Assembly (NCBI GenBank): GCA_950097015.1
Contig: CATNEN010000027.1
Span: forward strand, 62,001-126,000
DNA length: 64,000 nt
Direction of reading: 5' to 3'
DNA from: Macrostomum hystrix
Taxonomy: Eukaryota > Platyhelminthes > Macrostomidae
The stretch's first letter is position 1. Each line of letters begins with the position of its first letter. The translations under genes and the position numbers were made by a program. Under the pieces are notes generated by a model that saw nothing but the letters and a program-made list of their open reading frames with translations, searched no databases and was not told the DNA's origin. Positions 10,626 to 22,080 of this stretch are shown one piece after another.

Positions 10626-11126
10626 ATGAGCGGTGAGGAGCAAGCCCCACTAACTGGCGGCTCGGGGGCGCCAGCGACAGCAGGGGCTCCGGGCACCGCC
10701 CCGGCAGCCGCGCCGCAGAGGGCCAACAACGACGTTCGCTCGCTAATGATTTTTCAAGCCATTCTCTACTTAAACAAGTACTATGTCGGCTTCTTCTGGC
10801 TCTGCCAGATCCTGATGTTCGCGTGGAAGGGCGAGAATCTGCCATTCGCTAACGGCCTCCTGGCCTCCGATATAATCCTCGTCTTTGTCATCTGCGGCCT
10901 GGACCTGGCCCGCATCGGCCTGTCTATGCACGGCAACTTGGCCGAGAATCGAGTCTCCCTGGCGCTGGGCATCGGCTTTGCAGTGCCGCCAATTATCGGT
11001 TCCATCTACCTGATTCTCTGGCAGACCTACACCTTGACCGCCGAGCTTGTCACCTGCGGTGTGGCGCTTGTCTTCCACGGCGTCGGTGTTCTACTGGCTA
11101 TTGCCACTCTGGTCACCATCCGATGA
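10626..11126 (+). CDS. TMEM216-like: TMEM17/TMEM80/TMEM216-family ciliary transition-zone membrane protein
   Basis: A single exon encodes 166 aa. The first 35 residues are a Gly/Ala/Pro-rich tail. Four membrane segments follow (about 50-66, 77-97, 109-131 and 138-163). Family landmarks are visible: LPFANGLLASDIILVF, then LDLARIGLSMHGNLAE, then QTYTL before the last helix, in the same order and spacing as TMEM216 (human about 145 aa). These proteins sit in the MKS module of the ciliary transition zone. Two acceptor-like AGs lie 26 and 16 nt before the ATG, so a 5' UTR intron or trans-splice site is likely. Assignment among TMEM216, TMEM80 and TMEM17 is not certain. A poly(A) signal AATAAA lies at 11408-11413. 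Confidence 0.8.
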   Translation: MSGEEQAPLTGGSGAPATAGAPGTAPAAAPQRANNDVRSLMIFQAILYLNKYYVGFFWLCQILMFAWKGENLPFANGLLASDIILVFVICGLDLARIGLSMHGNLAENRVSLALGIGFAVPPIIGSIYLILWQTYTLTAELVTCGVALVFHGVGVLLAIATLVTIR

Positions 11127-12100
11127 AGGAATTAAGTTTTCATTAGTATTGGGCAGAGGCGGACTGTATCAACCCGTATTAAGATTTTCTGATATCTAAA
11201 CTCGTGCCAGAAAGGCGTTAGAAATCGCAAATAGCTCGACACCGTCGTACGCACACACCCACCTCACGCCGGTCAACACCCACCTCACGCCGGCCAACAG
11301 CCACCACGATTCTGGCTTCACATGCGATCAGTCGTACTGTTAACAGTTTCTCACCCAATTACTTTTAGTAGTACGACATCGAACGAGTGGTGCATTTTTT
11401 ATCGGGAAATAAAGAAACTGTGATTTTGTCTTTTAGTTCGCGAGCAAATACAAGTATAAGTGACTTCAGATGTACCTTCTTGTAAAATTGCTACGAGCCC
11501 TTAAACTCGTAGGGCTCGCATGAGTAAAATGCTTATTGTTAGTTTAGTTTTGTTAATTCCCAAGATTAAGATGCTATTGTCGCTTCTCACACAGCCTGCA
11601 GGTCGAAGGCTGAAATATATCTGCTTGCTTTTGTGTAATGCGGCAACAACTTATCAAATTTTGCTTCTGTGCGCTGAATTCTGTTTAAAATAAACAACTG
11701 GAATTCGTTTCGCATAGCTCTGAAGCCGATTGCCGAAATAACCGATACAACCGATTCAGAGAAATATTTCGCCTCGTTTGCTCGAATCCGAAATTGTTTT
11801 ATTCGAAAAAGTGCATAGCCGCTTTACTTTAAAAATCCAATTTATTTTATCGATGCGTGCTTCATTTAGCAAAGTCATTTGTTGAAATAATTTTGACACT
11901 CTAGTCGAGGAGTTCCTGATTATTCAGGCGTGATAACTCTAAGCCGTCAGGTGCGCTGATGAAAGTTTAGATAGGAAAAATTGATGAACATGGGGACTAA
12001 TTTCCGTTCGCTAGCTAAGCCTTCACAAGATTTAGTTGGATTTTTTTCCATTAAAAAGTTTTAAAATTGCCTAAAGTGACTGGAGACAAGAAAAATTTAT
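11127..12100. other. 3' flank of the TMEM216-like gene
   Basis: No gene seen. It contains a short duplicated block (CCACCTCACGCCGG, about 11258-11305) and two AATAAA hexamers. Confidence 0.5.
11408..11413 (+). terminator. Candidate poly(A) signal of the TMEM216-like gene
   Basis: AATAAA lies 282 bp after the stop codon. A second AATAAA lies at 11689-11694. Which one is used cannot be told from sequence. Confidence 0.4.
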
Positions 12101-12121
12101 TTTGCTAGTTTTTCTCCGGAT

Positions 12122-12622
12122 AAAGTGGAGTTTTGTGATTTCAATGAGGAGAGGTGGGTGTAGTGAGTGGAGTTTTGTGATTTCAATGAGGAGAGGTGGG
12201 TGTAGTGAGTGGAGTTTTGTGATTTCAATGAGGAGAGGTGGGTGTAGTGAGTGGAGTGCTGTGATTTCAATGAGGAGAGGTGGGTGTAGTGAGTGGAGTG
12301 CTGTGATTTCAATGAGGAGAGGTGGGTGTAGTGAGTGGAGTGCTGTGATTTCAATGAGGGGAGGTGGGTGTAGTGAGTGGAGTTTTGTGATTTCAATGAG
12401 GAGAGGTGGGTGTAGTGAGTGGAGTGCTGTGATTTCAATGAGGAGAGGTGGGTGTAGTGAGTGGAGTGCTGTGATTTCAATGAGGGGAGGTGGGTGTAGT
12501 GAGTGGAGTGCTGTGATTTCAATGAGGGGAGGTGGGTGTAGTGAGTGGAGTGCTGTGATTTCAATGAGGAGAGGTGGGTGTAGTGAGTGGAGTGCTGTGA
12601 TTTCAATGAGGAGAGGTGGTTG
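12122..12622. repeat. Minisatellite, 42-bp unit, about 12 copies
   Basis: The unit includes GTGATTTCAATGAGGAGAGG. Its length is a multiple of three, so it stays open in several frames on both strands. I see no gene context that would make it coding. Confidence 0.95.
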
Positions 12623-12905
12623 AGAGTGGAAGTTGTGATTTTGTCAAATATCAATGGGTTAAGGAAGCGAATACAAAATCTTGAGCTGTGATTCGCTGAG
12701 CTCAATCAACTCAGTTGAGTTCATCAACGAACAAAGTTAATATCGGTCTTCCAATGTCCCATTGGTTCTAGTCAATTTTTCTATTTAAATTCTGTTAGAT
12801 GCTTTCGCAGTCCAATAAGAGATAGAAAGCGTTGGCATCTGGACGCACGGGAATTTCTTCTCAGGATCATTTGAGGTTGGCGGATAGGTGCGGCTCCATC
12901 CGGCA

Positions 12906-14063
12906 ATGCAGCTGTCACTCACCTGCCTGGCCGTGAGCCAGGCCGCCCTGGCCGCCCACCTCACTCCCCTGGCCTTCCTGCCCGAGCTTCGCCGTCTCTA
13001 CGGCTGGCCTCAGGTTGCCGCGCTGGCCGCCCAGACAGTTGGCGCGGCCGCCCAGCTAGTTGCCGGAATCGTCGATTTACAACGCCGACAACATCGCGAA
13101 GGAGTGATCGACGACGCAACAACAACAACGGTCTCCTTGATCCTCCTGACGGCCGGCAACTTGTTGGGCCACCTCTGCCAGCTGCTGTCGGCCAGTCTAG
13201 TCGCGGTCGGTGCCGCCGCTCTCTGGCATCGGCGCGGGCATCGTCGTTGTAGGCGACTGCGCAGCCGATTGGTCCGACGCCCGCCACCGTCTGGCGCCGC
13301 TCTTGTTGTGATCGATCCTGGTGACGGCCGGCGCCGATTGGCCGCCAGTGTAGCTCTCTGCGCAGTTCTAGCCGGCATGCCAGTCGGGCTGGCCACCGCC
13401 GCTGCTGGGCTGGCCGCCGGCGACGGTTCATCACCATTAGAAAAGTTGGACGTCGGCTACAGCCGGGTCAGTGCCGCGCTGCTGTTTCACAACTGCAGCG
13501 GGGGCGAGGTCGGCCAAGCGGCCAGCGGCTACGCCATGCTGATGGCTGGCCCGGCTACCCTGCTCTACTGGTTGCTGCTGCCGCCGCTGCTCCTGCTACG
13601 TCGCGATCTACTGCCCGAAGCGCAGGCGGCTACCTGTGAGGCGGCCGCCGCGGCCGCCGCAGCCGCAGCGGCTACCGCCGGCCGAACCGGCGTCATCGGC
13701 GCCACCGCCAGGAGCGCAGCAGCCACTGCGGTGGCAGCCAGCGCCGAAGCCGCCTCACACGGCGTGCAACTGCTGTGCCGCATGGCCGGCTCGCAGTCCG
13801 TTGTGTGGCCCTGCGGCCTCCTAGCCCTGGCGCTGCACCCCAGCTGTGAGGCTCTCTGCCTATGGTACGTGTTCCACATGCTGCAGGCGATGCAGTCCAT
13901 CTACCTTGGCGTTGCCTGCCTGCTGGCCAGAGGTCCCGTTGACATCCTGATGCGAGTGTCCCGATGCCGCCCCAGAGTTGACCGGCCCGCTGCCGCCGCC
14001 GTGGAGCAGCCGATGCTCCCAGCGGATACTGCGGAACGCTGCGTGGATCAGGCTCGGGTTTGA
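12906..14063 (+). CDS. Intronless multi-spanning membrane protein, possibly an orphan 7TM protein
   Basis: An open frame of 385 aa starts at ATG 12906, 41 nt after an acceptor-like CTTCTCAG. I count about seven hydrophobic segments (roughly residues 1-25, 35-60, 75-105, 145-170, 205-230, 295-320 and 330-345). A basic Arg-rich loop (108-125) follows the third, and a polyalanine stretch lies around 245-260. A possible N-glycosylation site (NCS) lies between segments 4 and 5. Third-position GC is very high, as in the neighbouring genes, which supports real coding. The segment count and the GPVDILMR after the last helix weakly resemble a GPCR, but no diagnostic DRY or NPxxY motif is present. I do not recognise the family. 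No poly(A) AATAAA was found close by. Confidence 0.6.
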   Translation: MQLSLTCLAVSQAALAAHLTPLAFLPELRRLYGWPQVAALAAQTVGAAAQLVAGIVDLQRRQHREGVIDDATTTTVSLILLTAGNLLGHLCQLLSASLVAVGAAALWHRRGHRRCRRLRSRLVRRPPPSGAALVVIDPGDGRRRLAASVALCAVLAGMPVGLATAAAGLAAGDGSSPLEKLDVGYSRVSAALLFHNCSGGEVGQAASGYAMLMAGPATLLYWLLLPPLLLLRRDLLPEAQAATCEAAAAAAAAAAATAGRTGVIGATARSAAATAVAASAEAASHGVQLLCRMAGSQSVVWPCGLLALALHPSCEALCLWYVFHMLQAMQSIYLGVACLLARGPVDILMRVSRCRPRVDRPAAAAVEQPMLPADTAERCVDQARV

Positions 14064-14231
14064 CTGTCGAGATGCCTACTTAACCGCACAATCCTCTGAC
14101 CCACCGAATTAATAACATGACAGCAAAGTGTTTTAGCTTCTAGATTTCTCGTTAATGCGCAATAACGAAATATCCACGATGTTTGTCACAAGTACGCTTC
14201 AAATCGTAATTTTTCATTTTTTTCTCAAACA

Positions 14232-15215
14232 GCACCACACACCGAACTGGGGTCACTAGCTGCCTGCAGTCGGTCAGCACCCCACACCGAACTGGGGTCA
14301 CTAGCTGCCTGCAGTCGGTCAGCACACCACACCGAACTGGGGTCACTAGCTGCCTGCAGTCGGGCAGCACACCACACCGAACTGGGGTCACTAGCTGCCT
14401 GCAGTGGGGCAGCACCCCACACCGAACTGGGGTCACTATCTGCCTGCAGTCGGTCAGCACCCCACACCGAACTGGGGTCACTAGCTGCCTGCAGTCGGTC
14501 AGCACCCCACACCGAACTGGGGTCACTAGCTGCCTGCAGTCGGTCAGCACCCCACACCGAACTGGGGTCACTAGCTGCCTGCAGTCGGGCAGCACCCCAC
14601 ACCGAACTGGGGTCACTAGCTGCCTGCAGTCGGGCAGCACACCACACCGAACTGGGGTCACTAGCTGCCTGCAGTCGGGCAGCACACTACACCGAACTGG
14701 GGTCACTAGCTGCCTGCAGTCGGGCAGCACACCACACCGAACTGGGGTCACTAGCTGCCTGCAGTCGGGCAGCACACCACACCGAACTGGGGTCACTAGC
14801 TGCCTGCAGTCGGGCAGCAAACTACACCGAACTGGGGTCACTAGCTGCCTGCAGTCGGGCAGCACACTACACCGAACTGGGTCACTAGCTGCCTGCAGTC
14901 GGGCAGCAAACTACACCGAACTGGGGTCACTAGCTGCCTGCAGTCGGGCAGCACACCACACCGAACTGGGGTCACTAGCTGCCTGCAGTCGGGCAGCAAA
15001 CTACACCGAACTGGGGTCACTAGCTGCCTGCAGTCGGGCAGCACACCACACCGAACTGGGGTCACTAGCTGCCTGCAGTCGGGCAGCACACCACACCGAA
15101 CTGGGGTCCCTAGCTGCCTGCAGTCGGGCAGCACACCACACCGAACTGGGGTCCCTAGCTGCCTGCAGTCGGGCAGCACACCACACCGAACTGGGGTCAC
15201 TAGCTGCCTGCAACT
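14232..15215. repeat. Minisatellite, 45-bp unit, about 22 copies
   Basis: The unit includes ACCGAACTGGGGTCACTAGC and is highly uniform. One copy near 14870 has lost a base, which breaks the reading frame and argues against a coding role despite long minus-strand frames. Confidence 0.95.
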
Positions 15216-16188
15216 CTACAGCAGCCCACAATTGCAAATTTCAAAGACATCGTTTGTTGTTTAGCTAGTTTTTAAAAGACGGAATAATATTAGTGTTAAT
15301 GTTTAAAAAGTTGATAGCGTTTTTATACACGCTAGACGAAGCAATTTAGTCTGAATTGCTCATTTTTTAACAAGAAAATATACACATAAAAATGTTGTGC
15401 ACTCTTATCATGACTGTAGCGGCTAAAATGGAATACAAAAAGTGTATGGTAACAACACAAAGACACGAAAAACTATTGCATGCATTTTAACAAAGCCCTC
15501 GTACATAAATAATTAATCTGGAAGTATGCCAGTGCATATGGAGTGTCGAAAGTCGAAACCAAGGTGCTTATTAAGACATTCCGGTCCATGGAGAGAAAAT
15601 GGCATGTTAGGTGAGGCTAGCGGGGCGTTACTTCAACTTCCTTCTTCATTTCCAGAGCGAACCAGTCGAACAGATTCTCAAGGGAAGAGTTCAGGTGACT
15701 ACCTTGCAATCAAGGCCCACTTTCAGCCTTGGCCAGGGCAGCTGCTGTTAGTATTTTGTTGCTGCTGAATCAAGGACTCTTCAAGTAGAATTCGGTAACT
15801 TTCTTAATCTGACTTCGGACTCAGAAAAGTTCTCGTTCTCGTTCAGAAAAGCTGATCCGTATGGTGGACTTTCATGAAAATCGGTCATTCGTTTGGGAGC
15901 TGGCGTGAAGTAGGCAGCGGGTATTTGAAATAGCTCCGTGGTGTTTCCCTAGGGGGGAGAACTTCGCGTGTTTCTACTGCTAATGGGTCTTAAACTCGTT
16001 TCGACATTTTGTGCCATATGGACAACGTCAGAGTGCACTGGAATCCAGTATTTTGATCATCTTGAATTGAACGCAGCTACGAGTGGAACGCCAAAAGCTT
16101 TACTACAGTAAACGACTCATTAAAGCAATACGACAAAAACTATACGCCATACTAAAGCTATACGCCCGTAAAACAAATCCGCGCGAAT
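15216..16188. other. Intergenic region with dispersed repeat copy 2
   Basis: No supported gene. The segment 15861-15943 is the inverted copy of the dispersed repeat at 6030-6117. Confidence 0.5.
15861..15943 (-). repeat. Dispersed repeat, copy 2 (inverted)
   Basis: The reverse complement matches 6030-6117, including the shared TATTTCAAATACCCGCTGCC core. Outside this block the similarity fades, so the ends of the element are not defined. Confidence 0.65.
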
Positions 16189-18955
16189 TCAAATCTCGTG
16201 CACCAGGCAGTTAGACTTTTCGTAAGCGAAGACTTGCTTTAGGAAGCGCATGATGACGTTGGAGCCGCAGCTCACAATCTCGGCCGGCACGTGACTCATT
16301 CGGCACTGGTCTATGTTGAGTATTTCGAGTCTGGCGCATTGCGACAGAGCCGACGGTAGATTGTCCAGCTCGCGATTGTCATTCAGGTAGAGCTCCTGCA
16401 GGCTAGACATTCGGCCAATCTCTCTGGGCACCTCGGCGAGCTGGTTCTCGTTCAGCCGGAGCAGAGTTAGCTGGGACAGCAGCGTCACGCCCATAGGGAC
16501 GGTTGTCAGGCAGTTGCCGGTGAGGCTTAGCTCTCGCAGCTCGCCCAGCTGGCTGATGTCAAGCGGCAGGTCCACGAGGAGGTTGTAGTCGAGCAGGAGA
16601 GAGCGCAATGCGGCGCAGTTGCCGATGCTGTCAGGCAGGCAGGCGAGCTGGTTGTCGCTCAGTGACAGAGAGCGCAGCTTGCGCATGTGGCCAATCTCTT
16701 CCGGGAGGCGCTCCAGTCGATTGCCGCTGAGGTCGAGCTCGACCAGGTTGCGCAGACTAGCTGCGGTCTCCGGCGACAGGGCGACAAGTTCGTTGCTGCT
16801 CAAGCTGAGCTTGGCCAGCTGGCGAGCCGACGCGAAAGCGCCGTCGGGAATGTCGGCAATCTGGTTGTGATCCAGGGCCAGAGCCTGGGTGCCCATGAAC
16901 TGGGCGTTGCTGCCGGCTGGGAAGCGTTTGAACCGGTTCCGAGACAGAACGATGGTGTTCAGACCGCGCATCGAGGCCAGCAGGCCGTCAGGCAGGCTTG
17001 GTACACTGTTGTTCTCAATGTTGAGCTCCTGCAGCTTCTGACAATTGGCCAGGGTGCGGGGCAGCTGGGTCAAGCCGTTGTACTTCAGGCACAGGCGGGT
17101 GAGGTTGCGCAGGTCGCCCATGTGGTCGGGCAGGCTGGTGAGGTTATTGTGCTGCAGGTTGCAGTCAGAGAGCAGAAGACATCGGCCCAGTTCCTCAGGC
17201 ACGGATTTGATCTTGTTGTGCGACAGGTCCAATTTGACCAGCTGGCGCAGTGTTCCAATGCTGGACGGAATAGCGCCGTCGATACAGTTGCTATTGACAA
17301 CCAGTACCATGAGGCTGATGAGGCTGCCAATCTCCGGGTCGATTTCGCTGATGCGGTTGTAGGTCAACAGCAGCTGAGTGAGGCCGTACAGCTTGTAGAT
17401 GACTGGCGGCATTCGGCCTTCCAGCTTGTTGTGGCGCAGGTCCAACACTCGCAGTTTGGTGAGGTACTGCATGGACATTGGGAGGCAGGCTAGGTGATTC
17501 TGCTGCAACATCAGCTTCTCCAGGCTGACCATCGCGCCAATTTCGTCTGGCAGTTGGCTGAGCTTGTTACCGTACAGGTACAGCTCCGTCACAAAGTTCA
17601 GGTCGCGAACGTTCGACGGTAGGGTCAAGAGGCGCTGGCCCGACAGGTCTAGACGGGTTTCGGCGCCAGCTTTGCACCGGGCAATGTCCTTGGAGATGTC
17701 TGGGCTCTTTTCTTTGAAGGCAGCCTTCTTGATGGCTTCCAGCTTCACTCGACGTGGCGGCTGCACCATCACCTGTAAGAGTTTGAACGTAGTGTTTGAG
17801 CCCAGACATAACCCAAAATATTTAGACACGGAACTTACGAGTTAAATTGGGAACCCACCATACTGGTTACGTATGGAACCCACTGGCTAGAAAGGGAACC
17901 CACCTGTTCTATTTTTAGAGAGAACCCGCCTGTTGGTTAAACTTGGAGAGGGAATCTAAAAGTTACTTAAGGAGGGATTACACCTGTTGGTTGGAGGGAA
18001 TCCACCTGTTGGTTGGAGGGAATCCACCTGTTGGTTGGAGGGAATCCACCTCTTTGTTAGAGAGGGAATCCACCTGCTAATTAAAGAGGGAATCCACCTC
18101 TTTGTTAGAGAGGGAATCCACCTGCTAATTAAAGAGGGAATCCATCTCTTAGTTAGAGAGGGAATCCACCTGCTAATTAAAGAGGGAATCCATCTCTTAG
18201 TTAGAGAGGGAACCCACCTGCTAATTAAAGAGGGAATCCACCTCTTTGTTAGAGAGGGAACCCACCTGCTAATTAAAGTGGTAATCCACCTGTTTGTTAG
18301 AGAGGGAATCCACCTGCTAGCTAGAGAGAGGGAATCTACATGTTAAAGAGAGAGGGAATCCACCTGTTAGAGAGAGGGAATCCTCTTGTTAGAGAGAGGG
18401 AATCCACCTGTTAGAGAGAGGGAATCCACCTGTTAGAGAGAGGGAATCCTCCTGTTAGAGAGAGGGAATCCTCCTGTTAGAGAGAGGGAATCCTCCTGTT
18501 AGAGAGAGGGAATCCTCCTGTTAGAGAGAGGGAATCCTCCTGTTAGAGAGAGGGAGGGAGTCCACCGAGGGAATTGCTCAGGGAACCCAAAACAAGTTGA
18601 GCTTAGATCACCCTGTCGCAATCAAAGAGCTCTACCCGCATCCCACCGTCTTCGGCTGCTTCGCCGACCCACTCGGCCGATCGAATGCCGACGTTGACGC
18701 CCCGGTGCCAGGTGGACTGCTGCCCAACGGCGAGAACATCGCGAATCCGCGCTTCTCCATCGCCTCCTCCGTCGTCTCGTTCGCACCGTCGTCGTAGCGG
18801 CGAAACAGCTGATACTCTCGGCTGTAGTTGTGCAGGCGCTCCGCTTTGTTGCCGCCGCCTCCACCTCCAGCACAGCTGGAGCCCAGCAGGGTCGAGTTCA
18901 TGAGGCTGCCGCCCTCGGCGCCGCTGGCTCTGCTATCGCCGGACTTCTTCGGCAT
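16189..18955 (-). CDS. SHOC2: SHOC2 leucine-rich repeat scaffold, 2 coding exons
   Basis: The main exon (17772-16189) encodes 527 residues: a basic lead-in (RRVKLEAIKKAA) and then about 20 LRRs of the SHOC2 type. It keeps the landmarks LTELYLYGNKL-like, LRVLDLRHNKL and LQELYLNDN near the C-terminus. SHOC2 forms a phosphatase complex with PP1C and MRAS that dephosphorylates RAF and so promotes ERK signalling. An upstream exon at 18955-18647 (103 aa, Gly/Ser-rich, ending ...KQPKT) joins at phase 0 through donor GTGGGA, giving 630 aa (human 582). That first exon does not resemble the known SHOC2 N-terminus, and the donor is only fair. Alternatively the protein starts at ATG 17769, 3 nt after an acceptor. 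The intron holds a minisatellite. Confidence 0.9.
17985..18560. repeat. Composite minisatellite in the SHOC2 intron
   Basis: Three related unit types run in succession: about 22 bp (GGTTGGAGGGAATCCACCTG), about 26 bp with an added CTAATTAA, and 22 bp with AGAGAGAGGGAATCCTCC. All share GGGAATCC, suggesting one array that diversified in blocks. Confidence 0.9.
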
Positions 18956-18999
18956 TTCCGCTCTCAGCTTTTCTCAGTTGCTTTAGCTAAAACAGTACA

Positions 19000-19740
19000 A
19001 TCTGGTCCGAACTAAAATAAGGAGACTCTTATCTTTAATGTGTGCTTCAAGCCGCTTGGCGAATGAACTCCCAACCTTCTGTCACTTAAGCTGTTTTGCT
19101 ACCTGTTTCCTTTCTAGACTTCTCTGCGTATTTTCGTAGCGGACCGCTTAAAATAAAAATTCCTAGATATGCTTCGGACTTGTAGAGAGAGCGACAACTA
19201 TTTATTTGGGTCGCCAGTCCAGCAGTGGACCATTATATTTAAATTCTTGACTGACGGTGGTGCCTGGATGAAATCACACCCAGGGAAAGAGAGAGAAGCT
19301 AGCTAAGCGTGTGTCGCGACTTGATGATAAGGCCCAAAACAGCGCCATTAAATATGATAGAGTGCTGGTTTGTTTGTACAGGACTAGACGTATGTACATC
19401 GTATTTTTTGGCGCTAATGTACATTAAATGGGGGTGGCGGGTCTTGGCGTCGGCCTTAAAGTCAAGCTAAAGCATCACGCGCAGGTTGCGTGGGTCCAGC
19501 CTTCAGACTGCTGGGGCCAGGCTGAGAAAGATCACCCCAAATCCAGGGCATGATATTGTTTTCGATTGTCTGTACGCCAAGTTAACGAGACAATTAGTGA
19601 CTGACAGCTAGAAAGGCTGTACACCATTGCTTGTGGAATGTTATTTATTGAAAGCCACATAAAGAATAAATACGTATAAAGAAAATTTTAAATTTTCCTT
19701 TTAGAAAAAAACTTATTTCTTGATCTCGGTATAACCAGGC
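19000..19740. other. Intergenic region upstream of SHOC2
   Basis: No gene, RNA or repeat that I can support. It probably includes the SHOC2 promoter. Confidence 0.4.
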
Positions 19741-19746
19741 CCATAG

Positions 19747-20215
19747 CTCCTCATCCCTCAGCTACTCCATCTATTCCCTCAGCTACTCCATCTATCCCCT
19801 CAGCTACTTTATCTATCCCCTCAGCTACTTTATCTATCCCCTCAGCTACTTTATCTATCCCCTCAGCTACTCCATCTATCCCCTCAGCTACTCCATCTAT
19901 CCCCTCAGCTACTTTATCTATCCCCTCAGCTACTCCATCTATCCCCTCAGCTACTCCATCTATCCCCTCAGCTACTCCATCTATCCCCTCAGCTACTCCA
20001 TCTTTCCCCTCAGCTACTCCATCTATCCCCTCAGCTACTCCATCTTTCCCCTCAGCTACTCCATCTATCCCCTCAGCTACTCCATCTATCCCCTCAGCTA
20101 CTCAATCTATCCCCTCAGCTACTCCATCTTTCCCCTCAGCTACTCCATCTATCCCCTCAGCTACTCCATCTTTCCCCTCAGCTACTCCATCTATCCCCTC
20201 AGCAAATCCATCTAT
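19747..20215. repeat. Minisatellite, 20-bp unit, about 24 copies
   Basis: The unit is CCCTCAGCTACTCCATCTAT. Variants are mostly TTTATCTAT for CCATCTAT and CTTTC for CTATC. Confidence 0.95.
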
Positions 20216-20829
20216 CCAACAATCCAATAATATATCTTCTCAGCTAATCCATCAATTCCTCTCAGCTACTCCATCTATACCCCTAGCCAGTCCATTTTCC
20301 ACTTTCGTGTCAAATCACCGAATGATTCGTCAAAAACTAAATTAACACGCGCCACATATACGTGAGTGGAAAACGCAGATTCGCTAAACTACACGAGCTC
20401 ATCACTTTTGTGACAGCAGCAGAAGCTTGAGCTTGGTGATCTCATTCAAAGTCGAGGACACTCGACGACAAGAGCTGTAAATTATTTTTATCGAAATCCC
20501 ATGATTGCAAAATACTCGGAGCTATATGTATTTATATATAGCTATATTCGTTTGAGAGGCCGCATTTTTAATTAGCGAGCCGTCAAAGGAAGCCGAGAGA
20601 ATCTTGTGGGAGCTGCAATTTAACAGTACCTATCTTTTATCCTCATCCTTGGACAACCGACACAAAAGGAAGCTGGGAATGAGGCTGAAGAGGGGAAAAC
20701 GAGAAATTCCTACGGCCCTCTCTGGTCAGGAATTAGGAGAAAGAAGAGAGATGCTAGCAAATGTAGATCACATGGTAGCTGTATGCCTTTTAGTAAATAC
20801 AAAATCATTCACACATACACACTACTATG

Positions 20830-22080
20830 ACTGGTTAAAGGATAATTAGAGGGTTATGACAGGAGGATAATGAGAGGATTAGGACTGGAGGATAATGAGA
20901 GGATTAGGGCTGGAGGATAATTAGAGGATTATGACTGGTTAAAGGATAATTAGAGGGTTATGACAGGAGGATAATGAGAGGATTATGACTGGTTAAAGGA
21001 TAATTAGAGGGTTATGACAGGAGGATAATGAGAGGATTATGACTGGTTAAAGGATAATTAGAGGGTTATGACAGGAGGATAATTAGAGGATTATGACTGG
21101 TTAAAGGATAATTAGAGGATTATGACAGGAGGATAATGAGAGGATTATGACCGGAGGATAATGAGAGGATTATGACAGGAGGATAATGAGAGGATTATGA
21201 CTGGTTGACGGATAATTAGAGGATTATGACAGGAGGATAATGAGAGGATTATGACCGGAGGATAATTAGAGGGTTATGACAGGAGGATAATGAGAGGATT
21301 ATGACAGGAGGATACTGAGAGGATTATGACCGGAGGATAATGAGAGGATTATGACAGGAGGATAATGAGAGGATTATGACTGGTTGACGGATAATTAGAG
21401 GATTATGACAGGAGGATAATGAGAGGATTATGACCGGAGGATAATTAGAGGGTTATGACAGGAGGATAATGAGAGGATTATGACAGGAGGATACTGAGAG
21501 GATTATGACCGGAGGATAATGAGAGGATTATGACAGGAGGATAATGAGAGGATTATGACTGGTTGACGGATAATTAGAGGATTAGGACTGGAGGATAATG
21601 AGAGGATTATGACTGGTTAAAGGATAATTAGAGGATTATGGCAGGAGGATAATGAGAGTAATGGCTGGAGGATAATTAGAGGATTATGGCAGGAGGATAA
21701 TGAGAGTAATGGCTGGAGGATAATTAGAGGATTGTGGCAGGAGGATAATGAGAGTAATGGCTGGAGGATAATTAGAGGATTGTGGCAGGAGGATAATGAG
21801 AGTAATGGCTGGAGGATAATTAGAGGATTGTGGCAGGAGGATAATGAGAGTAATGGCTGGAGGATAATTAGAGGATTATGGCAGGAGGATAATGAGAGTA
21901 ATGGCTGGAGGATAATTAGAGGATTATGGCAGGAGGATAATGAGAGTAATGGCTGGAGGATAATTAGAGGATTATGGCAGGAGGATAATGAGAGTAATGG
22001 CTGGAGGATAATTAGAGGATTATGGCAGGAGGATAATGAGGGTAATGACTGGAGGATAATTAGAGGGTTGTGACTGATTA
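20830..22080. repeat. Minisatellite with higher-order structure (about 25 and 48 bp)
   Basis: The basic unit is around GGAGGATAATGAGAGGATTA. From about 21640 the array becomes a regular 48-bp dimer (GGCTGGAGGATAATTAGAGG plus GGCAGGAGGATAATGAGAG). An internal block of about 170 bp near 21180-21350 is repeated near 21350-21530. Confidence 0.95.

Noticed and set aside
12097-12705. Repeat proteins on both strands
   Set aside because: They derive from a 42-bp minisatellite with no gene signals.
14232-15215. CRISPR-like array
   Set aside because: The repeats are head to tail with no unique spacers, and the window is eukaryotic. The same applies to the other arrays.
14152-15237. Cys/Arg-rich repeat protein on the minus strand
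   Set aside because: It is a 45-bp minisatellite, and one copy has a frame-breaking deletion near 14870.
16687-17493. 268-codon plus-strand frame
   Set aside because: It is the antisense shadow of the SHOC2 leucine-rich repeats.
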